Counted from the stretch's first letter, positions 36,792 to 46,128 are shown. The stretch: 64,000 nucleotides of DNA from Stenotrophomonas_A sp035629025 (GCA_035629025.1 DASPIU010000070.1:62001-126000); one strand, 5' to 3'. The notes: generated by a model not told the origin, from the sequence alone. Program-made: numbers and translations.

Positions 36792-36837
36792 CACACCAAA
36801 TTGGTGCAACCTTGGCGCGGAGCACCAAGTTGGGGCG
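36792..36837 (+). promoter_or_regulatory. Two NtrC-type enhancer sites upstream of glnA
   Basis: CACACCAAATTGGTGCA (36792-36808) closely matches the NtrC palindrome of E. coli glnA. A second, weaker copy, AGCACCAAGTTGGGGCG, lies at 36821-36837. Their centres are 29 bp apart and about 115 and 85 bp from the predicted start of transcription, a normal enhancer distance. Confidence 0.75.
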
Positions 36838-36900
36838 CCAGCTGGCGCCGCATGGTGCGCGGGCTTCATGCAAATCAAGAACTTGTGACGATCCGGCACT

Positions 36901-36916
36901 TGGCACGGCGTTTGCT
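36901..36916 (+). promoter_or_regulatory. Sigma-54 promoter of glnA
   Basis: TGGCACGGCGTTTGCT matches the sigma-54 consensus TGGCACG-N4-TTGCW at every defined base, with GG and GC 10 bases apart. It sits 43 bp before the glnA ATG. Confidence 0.9.
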
Positions 36917-36958
36917 CTCTACGAGCCATCACCGTCATCCACCTGAGGCCTGCATCCG

Positions 36959-38368
36959 ATGTCCCTGCAAAACGTGGAAAAGCTGATCAAGGACAACAAG
37001 GTCGAGTTCGTCGACCTGCGATTCGTCGACATGCGCGGCGTGGAGCACCACGTCACCTTCCCTGTGAGCATCGTCGAAGCCTCGCTGTTCGAGGAAGGCA
37101 AGATGTTCGACGGCAGCTCCATCGCCGGCTGGAAGGGCATCAACGAGTCGGACATGGTCCTGCTGCCCGATGCCGACACCGCCTACCTGGATCCGTTCTA
37201 CGCCGATCCGACCGTCGTGCTGACCTGCGACATCCTCGACCCGGCCACCATGCAGAGCTACTCGCGCGATCCGCGCGGCATCGCCAAGCGTGCCGAGGCC
37301 TACCTCAAGTCCAGCGGCATCGCCGAGCAGGCCTTCTTCGGCCCGGAGCCGGAGTTCTTCATCTTCGACTCGGTCCGCTTCGGCAACGACATGGGCCACA
37401 CCTTCTTCAAGATCGATTCGGAAGAAGCGTCCTGGAACACCGGCGCCAAGATCGAAGGCGGCAACAGCGGCTACCGCCCGACCGTCAAGGGCGGCTACTT
37501 CCCGGTGCCGCCGACCGACCAGCTGCACGACCTGCGCGCGGAAATGGTCAAGACGCTGGAACAGGTCGGCATCGAGACCGAGGTGCACCACCACGAAGTC
37601 GCCAACGCCGGCCAGTGCGAGATCGGCACCAAGTTCAGCTCGCTGGTCAAGAAGGCCGACGAACTGCTGACCATGAAGTACATCATCAAGAACGTGGCCT
37701 TCCGCAACGGCAAGACCGCGACCTTCATGCCCAAGCCGATCGTCGGTGACAACGGCTCGGGCATGCACGTGCACCAGTCGCTGGCCAAGGGCGGCACCAA
37801 CCTGTTCTCCGGTGACGGCTACGGCGGCCTGTCGCAGCTGGCGCTGTGGTATATCGGCGGCATCTTCAAGCACGCCAAGGCAATCAACGCCTTCGCCAAC
37901 TCCGGCACCAACAGCTACAAGCGCCTGGTGCCGGGCTTCGAGGCGCCGGTGATGCTGGCCTACTCGGCGCGCAACCGCTCCGCTTCGTGCCGCATTCCGT
38001 GGGTGTCCAACCCGAAGGCGCGGCGCATCGAGATGCGCTTCCCCGACCCGATCCAGTCCGGCTACCTGACCTTCACCGCGCTGATGATGGCCGGCCTGGA
38101 CGGCATCAAGAACCAGATCGACCCGGGTGCGCCGAGCGACAAGGACCTGTACGACCTGCCGCCGGAAGAAGAGAAGCTGATCCCGCAGGTCTGCTCCAGC
38201 CTGGACCAGGCGCTGGAAGCGCTGGACAAGGACCGCGAGTTCCTCAAGGCCGGCGGCGTGATGAGCGACGACTTCATCGATGGCTACATCGCGCTGAAGA
38301 TGCAGGAAGTCACCCGATTCCGCGCGGCCACGCACCCGCTGGAGTACCAGCTGTACTACTCGATCTGA
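36959..38368 (+). CDS. glnA: Glutamine synthetase, type I
   Basis: 469 residues, exact GS-I length. It joins ammonia to glutamate with ATP as a dodecamer. Visible landmarks are MFDGSSIAGW, the metal-site HHHEVANAGQCEIG, the ATP/Glu site GDNGSGMHVHQS and NRSASCRIPWV, and the adenylylation Tyr in KDLYDLPPEE, so GlnE-type control is expected. The promoter is a sigma-54 site with NtrC sites upstream. A strong hairpin follows the stop. glnK-amtB and ntrBC lie downstream on the same strand. Confidence 0.97.
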   Translation: MSLQNVEKLIKDNKVEFVDLRFVDMRGVEHHVTFPVSIVEASLFEEGKMFDGSSIAGWKGINESDMVLLPDADTAYLDPFYADPTVVLTCDILDPATMQSYSRDPRGIAKRAEAYLKSSGIAEQAFFGPEPEFFIFDSVRFGNDMGHTFFKIDSEEASWNTGAKIEGGNSGYRPTVKGGYFPVPPTDQLHDLRAEMVKTLEQVGIETEVHHHEVANAGQCEIGTKFSSLVKKADELLTMKYIIKNVAFRNGKTATFMPKPIVGDNGSGMHVHQSLAKGGTNLFSGDGYGGLSQLALWYIGGIFKHAKAINAFANSGTNSYKRLVPGFEAPVMLAYSARNRSASCRIPWVSNPKARRIEMRFPDPIQSGYLTFTALMMAGLDGIKNQIDPGAPSDKDLYDLPPEEEKLIPQVCSSLDQALEALDKDREFLKAGGVMSDDFIDGYIALKMQEVTRFRAATHPLEYQLYYSI

Positions 38369-38382
38369 TGCACTGAGCAACA

Positions 38383-38451
38383 GGCGATGGCGAAGGCTCC
38401 CCCTCCCACCTTCGCCATCGCCGCCTTCTGCCACGGCTGGGGAGCCGTGGC
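38383..38451 (+). terminator. Two hairpins after glnA
   Basis: A perfect 14-bp inverted repeat (GGCGATGGCGAAGG paired with CCTTCGCCATCGCC, 38383-38422) begins 14 bp after the glnA stop. A second stem, GCCACGGCT-GGGG-AGCCGTGGC, lies at 38430-38451. Neither has a T-run, so they may attenuate or terminate glnA transcripts or protect their ends. Confidence 0.7.
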
Positions 38452-38693
38452 GGCAGGGCTGGACCGCAGTTGGCAATACCGGGAGAGACCACCGCACCAG
38501 GGGCAACAGAGACCGGATCGGTCGCGGGCCTTCGCCCTCTCCCACGATGGTGCAAGCCGGCCGCGATGCTCGCGGCCAGCTTCGCCGGGGGTCCGTCACC
38601 GCACCGCGCAAGTGGATGCCATCGGCATCCGGATGAACCTCAACGCCGGTCAATCGTCTGTCGGCCGGCTCCATCCACCATCGGGGTATGCGC
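38452..38693 (+). promoter_or_regulatory. glnK upstream region with candidate sigma-54 site
   Basis: This 242-bp gap before glnK has no gene. TGGACCGCAGTTGGCA (38460-38475) keeps the GG/GC spacing of sigma-54 promoters but differs from consensus at three defined bases. Half NtrC sites GCACCA (38494) and TGGTGCA (38548) lie downstream of it. The arrangement is unusual, and read-through or another promoter could equally drive glnK. Confidence 0.3.
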
Positions 38694-39032
38694 ATGAAAC
38701 TGATCACCGCCATCATCCGGCCGTTCAAGCTAGACGAAGTGCGCGAAGCACTCTCGCAGGCTGGCGTGTCGGGCATCACCGTGACCGAAGTCAAGGGCTT
38801 CGGCCGGCAGAAGGGCCACACCGAGCTGTATCGCGGCGCCGAATACGTCGTCGACTTCCTGCCCAAGATCAAGATCGAAACCGTGGTGACCAATGAGCGC
38901 CTGGATGCCGTGGTCGAGGCGATCCAGTCCGCCGCCGGCACCGGCAAGATCGGCGACGGCAAGATCTTCGTTACCGCGATCGAGCAGGTGGTGCGCATCC
39001 GCACCGGCGAAATCGGCGCTGACGCGCTCTAA
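38694..39032 (+). CDS. glnK: Nitrogen regulatory protein PII (GlnK type)
   Basis: 112 residues from ATG 38694; ATG 38688 would add two. It begins MKLITAIIRPFKLDEVREAL and has the uridylylation Tyr at position 51 in the T-loop (RGAEYVVDFLP). The C-terminal block has GTGKIGDGKIFV, the ATP-binding loop. It would sense nitrogen (2-oxoglutarate, ATP/ADP) and block AmtB. It lies 16 bp before amtB, the standard pair. Confidence 0.96.
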   Translation: MKLITAIIRPFKLDEVREALSQAGVSGITVTEVKGFGRQKGHTELYRGAEYVVDFLPKIKIETVVTNERLDAVVEAIQSAAGTGKIGDGKIFVTAIEQVVRIRTGEIGADAL

Positions 39033-39048
39033 CCCTTCCGGAGGCCCC

Positions 39049-40482
39049 ATGAAGAACATGCTTGCCACCGGGTGGAAGACCCGGTTCTACGCTGTCTGCC
39101 TGATGATGCTGTTCAGTGCCCTGGCCACCACCGCGTTCTCGGCGCAGGCCCAGGACCCCGCCGCGCCCGCGCAGACCGCGCCGGCCCTCACCGCGGAAGC
39201 CGCCGCCACCGCGCCGGCGCCCGAAGCCACCGCGGCCGCCGAGGCTCCGCCCACCGTGGACAAGGGCGACGTGGCCTGGATGCTCACTTCCACGTTGCTG
39301 GTGCTGATGATGGTGGTGCCGGGCCTGGCCCTGTTTTACGGCGGCATGGTGCGCGCCAAGAACGTGCTGTCGGTGCTGATCCAGGTCGCGGTGGTGTTCT
39401 CGCTGATCAGCGTGCTGTGGGTGGTGTACGGCTACAGCCTGGCCTTCTCCGGCGAAGGGCCGTGGATCGGCAACCTCGACAAGGCGCTGCTGCGCGGGGT
39501 GGACATCAATACCCTGGCGGCGACCTTCACCAAGGGCGTGGCCCTGCCTGAGCTGGTGTTTGTCGCGTTCCAGTGCACCTTTGCCGGCATCACCGGCGCG
39601 CTGATCGTCGGTGCCTTCGCCGAGCGTGCGCGCTTTGCCGCGGTGCTGCTGTTCTCGGTGTTGTGGTTCACCTTTGCCTATCTGCCGATGGCGCACATGG
39701 TCTGGGCCACCGGCGGTTATCTGTTCGACAAGGGCGCGCTGGATTTTGCCGGCGGCACCGTGGTGCACATCAACGCCGGTATCGCCGGCCTGGTCGGCGC
39801 CTACTTCGTCGGCAAGCGCACTGGCTTCGGCCGCGAGGCGATCAAGCCGCACAACGTGACCCTGACCTTCGTCGGCGCGGCGCTGCTGTGGGTGGGCTGG
39901 TTCGGCTTCAACGCCGGCTCCAACCTCGAAGCCAATGCCGGCGCGGCCCTGGCCTTCCTCAACACGCTGCTGGCCACCGCCGCGGCGGTGCTGGGCTGGT
40001 CGCTGACCGAGAAGATCATCAAGGGCAAGTCGTCCGCGCTGGGCGTGGCTTCGGGCATGGTCGCCGGCCTGGTCGGCATCACGCCGGCCTGCGGCACGGT
40101 CGGTCCGTTCGGTGCGATCGCGATCGGCTTCATTGCCGGCGTGCTGTGCGTGTGGGGCGTCACCGGGCTCAAGCGCCTGCTGCGCGCCGACGACAGCCTC
40201 GACGTGTTTGGCGTGCATGGCCTGGGCGGCATCATCGGCGCGATCCTCACCGGTGTGTTCAGTGCCGCCTCGCTTGGCGGGCAGAAGGGCGAGGGCTACG
40301 ACATGGTTCACCAGGTGTGGATCCAGACCGAAGGCGTGCTGATCACCCTGGTGTGGGTAGGCGTGGTGTCGGCGGTGTCGTTCCTGATCGCGCGGATGGT
40401 GTTCGGCCTGCGTGTGGCCGAAGAATCCGAGCGCGAAGGCCTGGATATCACCTCGCATGGCGAGTCGGCCTACGAGTCCTGA
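39049..40482 (+). CDS. amtB: Ammonium transporter
   Basis: 477 residues. The N-terminal signal (LFSALATTAFSAQA) is followed by an Ala/Pro-rich linker to about residue 70, then 11 membrane segments. The entry LALFYGGMVRAKNVLS, the pore HINAGIAGL and the second His region DVFGVHGLGGIIG with twin His residues are in place. It is the ammonia channel regulated by GlnK. The signal plus Ala-rich linker is longer than in E. coli AmtB. It is co-transcribed with glnK. Confidence 0.96.
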   Translation: MKNMLATGWKTRFYAVCLMMLFSALATTAFSAQAQDPAAPAQTAPALTAEAAATAPAPEATAAAEAPPTVDKGDVAWMLTSTLLVLMMVVPGLALFYGGMVRAKNVLSVLIQVAVVFSLISVLWVVYGYSLAFSGEGPWIGNLDKALLRGVDINTLAATFTKGVALPELVFVAFQCTFAGITGALIVGAFAERARFAAVLLFSVLWFTFAYLPMAHMVWATGGYLFDKGALDFAGGTVVHINAGIAGLVGAYFVGKRTGFGREAIKPHNVTLTFVGAALLWVGWFGFNAGSNLEANAGAALAFLNTLLATAAAVLGWSLTEKIIKGKSSALGVASGMVAGLVGITPACGTVGPFGAIAIGFIAGVLCVWGVTGLKRLLRADDSLDVFGVHGLGGIIGAILTGVFSAASLGGQKGEGYDMVHQVWIQTEGVLITLVWVGVVSAVSFLIARMVFGLRVAEESEREGLDITSHGESAYES

Positions 40483-40618
40483 AGTACCCGACGCCGGTCC
40501 GCGCCACGCGCGCGGGCCGGCACGGCCGAGGTCCAGATGCACCCAAGCCCCCGCCAGCGCTTCCCGATACCTCCGCAGTGCGGCTTGCAATGGCCGGCTG
40601 CTGCCGTTGCAATGGGCC

Positions 40619-41374
40619 ATGGCCTGCCTTCGTGTGTTCCGGATCCTGCTGCCAGCGCTGCTGGCGCTGGTGCTGGCCGCGTGCGCGCACGCGCCGCGCA
40701 ACCCGATGGCGCAATGGGTGCCCTCGCCCAATTACAACCCGCGTCAGCCGATTCTCATCGTCATCCACCACACCGAGCAGGATTCGGTGCAGCAGAGCCT
40801 GGACACCTTGCGCACGCGCAACAGTGGCGGCCAGGTCAGCGCGCACTACCTGGTCGGCAAGGACGGTTCGCTGTACCAGCTCGTGCCCGACAGCCTGCGC
40901 GCCTGGCATGCCGGCAGCGGGCACTGGGGCACGATCAGCGACGTGAATTCCGCCTCGATCGGCATCGAGCTGGACAATGATGGCCGTTCGCCTTTCCCGC
41001 CCGGGCAGATCAGCACGCTGTTGCGCCTGCTCGATGACCTGTGCACCCGCCTGCGCATCCCGCGCAGCCAGATCATCGGCCATGCCGACCTGGCCCCGGC
41101 GCGCAAGGTTGATCCCAGCCGCTGGTTTCCCTGGCAGCAACTGGCGGACGCTGGCTACGGGCAATGGCCGGACCCGGCCGATACCGCCGCGCCCGCGGGC
41201 TTCGATCCCTGGCTGGGCCTGCAGGCCGTCGGCTACCCGCTCGACGATCCGGCCGCCGCGGCCCGCGCTTTCCATCGCCACTTCCGGGGCCGCGATGACC
41301 TGGGCGACGAGCTCGACGCCGAGGACGCCCGCATCCTGTATTCCCTGTTGCGCCAGCGCCGCCAGTCGCCCTGA
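40619..41374 (+). CDS. N-acetylmuramoyl-L-alanine amidase lipoprotein (AmiD-like)
   Basis: 251 residues from ATG 40619. A lipobox, LAAC, follows a short signal, so it is probably anchored in the outer membrane. The amidase_2 domain shows the zinc His in VIHHTEQD, the Glu-rich GIELDNDG, and the second zinc pair in GHADLAPARKVDP. It would cleave the amide between MurNAc and L-Ala, as E. coli AmiD does in peptidoglycan recycling. The C-terminal ~80 residues resemble a peptidoglycan-binding domain. It sits between the amtB and ntrB genes. Confidence 0.9.
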   Translation: MACLRVFRILLPALLALVLAACAHAPRNPMAQWVPSPNYNPRQPILIVIHHTEQDSVQQSLDTLRTRNSGGQVSAHYLVGKDGSLYQLVPDSLRAWHAGSGHWGTISDVNSASIGIELDNDGRSPFPPGQISTLLRLLDDLCTRLRIPRSQIIGHADLAPARKVDPSRWFPWQQLADAGYGQWPDPADTAAPAGFDPWLGLQAVGYPLDDPAAAARAFHRHFRGRDDLGDELDAEDARILYSLLRQRRQSP

Positions 41375-41411
41375 GCAGGCGACGACTGGTTCATTCGCGA
41401 TCGGCCGGCTT

Positions 41412-41428
41412 TGCACTACATTGGTGCA
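41412..41428 (+). promoter_or_regulatory. NtrC-type site directly before ntrB
   Basis: TGCACTACATTGGTGCA differs by one base from the E. coli glnA site TGCACTATATTGGTGCA. It ends at the base before ATG 41429, so bound NtrC would cover the ribosome site or promoter of ntrB, as in the NtrC-repressed glnL promoter of enteric bacteria. Confidence 0.8.
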
Positions 41429-42476
41429 ATGCTCATGAGCCGCGCCGCGCCCCTGCTCGAATCCCTGGCCACGCCCGTGGCCTGGGCCGGCGCCGATGGC
41501 CGCGTGCTCGGGGTCAACGGCGCCTTCGCGCGCTGGCTGGGGATCAGCGCCCGGCGCCTAGTCGATCAGCCCCTGGCGGCGTTGGAGATGGAGGGCGACG
41601 CGCTGGCACGCTTCGTCGGCAATGACGAGCGCGACGTGCTGCGTCTGCATCGCGTTGCGATTGGCGTGCCCGGCGAGCCACCGCGCTTTGCCGAAGGCTG
41701 GCTGTCGCGGCTGGACGATGGCGGCTGGCTGCTCGAAGCGCATCCGGTCGATGAGTTCCCCGCACCCGACCCCACCCACGCCTTGCCGAGCGCGTTGAGC
41801 GCCGCGCTGAAGGGCCTGGCGCACGAGCTGCGCAATCCGCTGGCCGGGCTGAAAGGCGCCGCGCAGCTGCTGGCACGGCGCGCCAGTCATCGCGACGAGG
41901 ACGAGCGCGAACTGATCGAGCTGATCGGCGCGGAAATCGAACGCCTCAATACCTTGCTCGAACGCCTGCTGTCCCCGGCGCCAGCCAGCCCGCATGACGC
42001 GCTCAACATCCACGCCGTGCTCGAACGTGTGCTGCGCCTGGCCGAGAACGAGGCTGGCTGGTCGGTGCGCCTGCAACGCGACTACGACCCCAGCATTCCC
42101 GACATTCTCGGCGATGCGGACCGCCTGACCCAGGCAGTGTGGAACCTGGTACGCAACGCGATCCAGGCCGGCGCCAGCGTCGTCACCCTGCGTACCCGCG
42201 TGGAGCACGGCCAGCGCATCCGCGATCACGTGCATGCGATGGCCTTGCGGCTGGAAATCGTCGACGACGGCAGCGGCGTGCCCGAAGAGCTGGCCGAGCA
42301 TTTGTTCCTGCCGCTGGTCAGCGGCCGCGCCGATGGCAGTGGCCTGGGCCTGGCATTGGCCACGCAGGTCGCGCGCGAACACCACGGCACGCTGACCTAC
42401 CGCTCGCGGCCAGGGCATACCGTTTTCACCTTGTTGTTGCCGCAGCCAGCCCTGGATGCCGGCAAGGAGCATGACC

Positions 42477-42484
<8 letters not shown>
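41429..42484 (+). CDS. ntrB: Nitrogen sensor kinase NtrB
   Basis: About 351 residues from ATG 41429 (ATG 41435 is also possible). A PAS domain occupies about residues 1-110 (TPVAWAGADGRVLGVNGAF). The kinase core has the phosphorylated His in LAHELRNPLAGLKGAAQLL, the N-box QAVWNLVRNAIQAGA and the G-box DDGSGVPEEL. It lacks membrane segments, as expected, and reports nitrogen status through PII. Its stop overlaps the ntrC start. Confidence 0.95.
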
Positions 42485-43916
<1,432 letters not shown>

Positions 43917-43985
43917 TCCACGCGACTGCATTCATGGGTCCTGCACGCCGCGCCCCCTAGCGTGCCCCATGTCTGGAGGAACCCC

Positions 43986-44573
43986 GTGGCGACAAGAAAC
44001 AACGCACTCATCAATTGCCGTGCGCTTGGCGCGCTGGCGCTGCTTGCGCTGACCGCGTGCAGCAGCGCGCCGCCGCCGCCGCCACCGCCGCCGCCCACGC
44101 CCGTGCTGCCCAGCAGCGTGCGCCAGGCCGAGGCCGCGCTGGCCTCGGCATCGAGCAGCCTGGTCAGTGGCCGCCTGGTGCTGTTGCCGGTGGCGCAAGG
44201 CGTGCGCCTGACCGGTACGGTCGGCGGGCTGCGCCCCGGTGGCAACTTCGGTTTCCATGTGCACGAACGCGGCGATTGCAGCGCGGTGGACGCCAGCAGC
44301 GCCGGTGCGCACTTCAATCCCACTGCTGCTGCGCACGGCCGCGCGGGCGCGGGCGCGCATCATCTGGGTGACATGGACAACCTCGTGGCCGATGGCGAGG
44401 GCGTGGTGCACATCGATCGCGTGCTGGGCGGCGTCAGCCTCGGTACCGGTGCGGCCAACGACATCCTCGGCCGCGCGCTCATCGTCCATGCCGACCCCGA
44501 CGACTACCGCAGCCAGCCCAGCGGCAACGCCGGCGCGCGCCTGGCCTGCGGCGTCATTCGCGCCAGCCGTTGA
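43986..44573 (+). CDS. sodC: Cu,Zn superoxide dismutase lipoprotein (first copy)
   Basis: 195 residues from GTG 43986 with GGAGGA upstream. The signal ends in LTAC, so it is a lipoprotein. A tract of nine Pro follows, encoded by repeated CCG/CCA triplets. The SOD fold is complete for metal binding: the Cu His pair in FHVHERGDCS, the bridging His in HFNP, Zn-site HHLGDMDNL and the late Cu His in IVHADPDDY. It removes superoxide in the periplasm. Copy two follows 53 bp later. Confidence 0.9.
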   Translation: MATRNNALINCRALGALALLALTACSSAPPPPPPPPPTPVLPSSVRQAEAALASASSSLVSGRLVLLPVAQGVRLTGTVGGLRPGGNFGFHVHERGDCSAVDASSAGAHFNPTAAAHGRAGAGAHHLGDMDNLVADGEGVVHIDRVLGGVSLGTGAANDILGRALIVHADPDDYRSQPSGNAGARLACGVIRASR

Positions 44574-44626
44574 TTGCGGCGGCATACTGCCGTCACCACG
44601 CCCGATGGGCTCGAGGAGGAAACACC

Positions 44627-45250
44627 ATGCGCATGATCCCGACCACGCTGTTCATTGCCACCGCCCTGGCCCTGGTGGCCTGCAAGCGCGAGCAAGCGCC
44701 GGCCGACAGCGCCGCCACCGCCGAGCCCGCCGGCCAGGCAGCCACGCCAGCGGCAGCGACCGCGCCGCAGGCACCCGAGGCGGGCGCTGCCAGCGCCACG
44801 GCCGAGATCAAGCCGACCCAGGGCAATGAGGTCAAAGGGCAGGTCAGCTTCAAGGTGGTGGACGGCGCGGTGCGCGTGAGCGGCCAGCTCAGCGGGCTCA
44901 AGCCCAACAGCGAGCACGGCTTCCACATCCACGAGAAGGGCGATTGCAGCGCGCCGGACGGCAGCAGCGCGGGCGGCCACTTCAATCCGGCGCAAAGCCA
45001 GCATGGCAGTGTGACCACGGACATGCACCACGGCGGCGACATGCCCAACATCACCGCCGACGCGCAGGGCAACGCGACCATCGATGGCCCGGTGTCGAAC
45101 AACGTGAACATCGGCAAGGGCGACAACTTCGACATCGCCGGCCATGCCGTGATCGTCCATGCCGACCCCGACGACTACAAGACCCAGCCCACCGGCAACG
45201 CAGGCGGCCGCCTGGCCTGCGGCGTGATCACCACGGCTGGCGCTCAGTAA
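44627..45250 (+). CDS. sodC: Cu,Zn superoxide dismutase lipoprotein (second copy)
   Basis: 207 residues. GAGGAGGAAA precedes ATG 44627 by a good spacing. The signal ends in LVAC (lipobox), with an Ala/Pro-rich linker. Metal residues are kept: FHIHEKGDCS, HFNPAQSQHG, MHHGGDMPNI and IVHADPDDY. It is a paralogue of the gene just upstream, from an old tandem duplication. Its last codons (GGC GCT CAG TAA) are inside the left 17-bp repeat of the inserted segment. Confidence 0.92.
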   Translation: MRMIPTTLFIATALALVACKREQAPADSAATAEPAGQAATPAAATAPQAPEAGAASATAEIKPTQGNEVKGQVSFKVVDGAVRVSGQLSGLKPNSEHGFHIHEKGDCSAPDGSSAGGHFNPAQSQHGSVTTDMHHGGDMPNITADAQGNATIDGPVSNNVNIGKGDNFDIAGHAVIVHADPDDYKTQPTGNAGGRLACGVITTAGAQ

Positions 45251-45255
45251 CTCAG
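45239..45255. repeat. 17-bp direct repeat, left copy
   Basis: GGCGCTCAGTAACTCAG, identical to 46129-46145. It contains the sodC stop codon. Bases on either side differ from the second copy, so the identity is exactly 17 bp. It may be a target duplication or recombination core. Confidence 0.9.
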
Positions 45256-45298
45256 CCTCGCAACTGTTCATAAAGGTTGGGCAGGGTCGCTTGAAGGG

Positions 45299-45327
45299 GT
45301 GCACACGCTCCTGAAGCGGTCTATAAT
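45299..45327 (+). promoter_or_regulatory. Promoter of candidate ncRNA
   Basis: TATAAT at 45322-45327 is a perfect -10 box. The -35 candidate TGCACA (45300-45305) is 16 bp upstream and matches TTGACA at 4 of 6 bases. No gene follows on this strand before the terminator, which suggests an RNA product. Confidence 0.6.
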
Positions 45328-45333
45328 CGGCTC

Positions 45334-45461
45334 TGCAACACGAAGCGACTAACCGGATGAAAGCGAGCGCTTCCCAGCGGCCTCGGCCGTAGGTACCCAC
45401 GGTACCTCGAAAGTGGTTTTCCGGATCTGAGTACAAAAAGGGCGCTTCGGCGCCCTTTTTG
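45334..45461 (+). ncRNA. Candidate small RNA of about 130 nt
   Basis: Defined by the -10 box upstream and the intrinsic terminator at the 3' end. Between them there is no plausible ORF on the plus strand. Visible stems are GAAGCG/CGCTTC (45342-45347 with 45369-45374), a 7-bp hairpin AGGTACC-CAC-GGTACCT (45392-45408), and a CCGGA/TCCGG long-range pair. I do not recognise a known RNA family. The 5' end is inferred. Confidence 0.55.
45434..45461. terminator. Strong bidirectional intrinsic terminator
   Basis: CAAAAAGGGCGC-TTCG-GCGCCCTTTTTG is a perfect 12-bp stem with a TTCG tetraloop and A/T runs on both sides, so it can end the RNA on the plus strand and the gene at 45467-46084 on the minus strand. 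Confidence 0.9.
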
Positions 45462-45466
45462 TTTGC

Positions 45467-46084
45467 TCAGTGTCGGCGCTTCTTCCGCGGCTTCGTCGGC
45501 GGTGGAGCGTAGACTTCGGCACACACCACCATGAAGGGGCGCGGGCTTCCGGTCACGCTCGGCGGCTTGCCGGTTTGGTGATAGGCGCTCTCCACGACCA
45601 GCTCAAGATCCTGCCAGGTGCGCTTATCCGGGCCTGCGCGGTGGATTTCCACGAACACGTGGTAAGGGCCTGCCGGGCTCTCTACCGTGATCGTGTGAAC
45701 CCAGTTTCGCTTGAACGCTGTAAGGGTGATGGTCTTGTCGGCCATCGCCCGGATCACGTCGGGCAGTGCCTTCGACAATCCATAGCGGATTGGGCAGTAA
45801 GTGCGTGGCTGCTTCGTGTCTTCGTCGATCACCGAATCGCCAGATGGATGCGGAATTTTCCCGTAGGCTTCGCTGAAGCAGTGTGTGCTGAAGGTGACCG
45901 CGATCCTGAGTGCCTTGTTCAGCCGTTCGCTATGCAGCGTCATGCTGAAGGGATCCAGGTGCGAAAGGTCGATCCGCTGACCACCCACCCACACCGGGTG
46001 GAAATACTCCTTCCTCACCGCCGTTCCAATGGCCTGTTCAATCGGACCATTATCTCCGGCGGTCGCCTGACGTGGCTCCGCCAA
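45467..46084 (-). CDS. Unassigned protein on inserted segment
   Basis: Up to 205 residues; TTG 46084 is the longest start, and GTG at residue 24 (after GGAACGGC) is an alternative, giving about 182. Not a family I can name. A compact core is seen: LSHLDPFSMTLHSE, TFSTHCFSEAYG, TYCPIRYGLSKALPDVIRAM, VFVEIHRAG, LVVESAYHQ, MVVCAEVY. The tail is basic (PRKKRRH). There are no membrane segments. GC content and codon choice are unlike its neighbours. The 3' end shares the terminator with the candidate RNA. Spread HxDPF/HCF/CxxRY residues suggest a conserved domain, but I cannot confirm it. Confidence 0.7.
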   Translation of the reverse strand: MAEPRQATAGDNGPIEQAIGTAVRKEYFHPVWVGGQRIDLSHLDPFSMTLHSERLNKALRIAVTFSTHCFSEAYGKIPHPSGDSVIDEDTKQPRTYCPIRYGLSKALPDVIRAMADKTITLTAFKRNWVHTITVESPAGPYHVFVEIHRAGPDKRTWQDLELVVESAYHQTGKPPSVTGSPRPFMVVCAEVYAPPPTKPRKKRRH

Positions 46085-46128
46085 TCGTGCTCGATTGCAG
46101 ATCGGTTAGAGGCAAGACCCCTTATTGC

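Larger units (their letters stand above)
45256..46128. mobile_element. Putative inserted cassette: candidate ncRNA plus unassigned gene
   Basis: About 873 bp between the 17-bp repeats. Sample lines counted inside are 55% and 60% GC, against about 72% in sodC. The left part holds a promoter-like sequence, an RNA-like hairpin region and a strong bidirectional terminator; the right part holds a convergent gene of about 205 codons. No transposase, integrase or terminal inverted repeats are seen, so the mode of entry is unknown. If one repeat and the insert are removed, the stops of sodC and the VOC gene come together. The left boundary of novelty is inferred from repeat position. Confidence 0.6.

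Noticed and set aside
38971..40731. 586-codon minus-strand open frame across amtB
   Set aside because: His/Gln/Arg-rich shadow frame; amtB on the plus strand has all family motifs.
44084..44101. Phase-variable repeat in the first sodC
   Set aside because: The repeat is in triplets, so slippage would only change the Pro number, not the frame.
45239..45255. Integron attC or phage dif-type site as explanation of the repeat
   Set aside because: The 17-mer lacks the R/L box structure of attC and does not resemble the dif consensus; no integrase is near.
45334..45461. Known RNA such as SRP RNA, 6S RNA or tmRNA
   Set aside because: It has none of the conserved sequence blocks of those RNAs that I know, and its length and folding differ.
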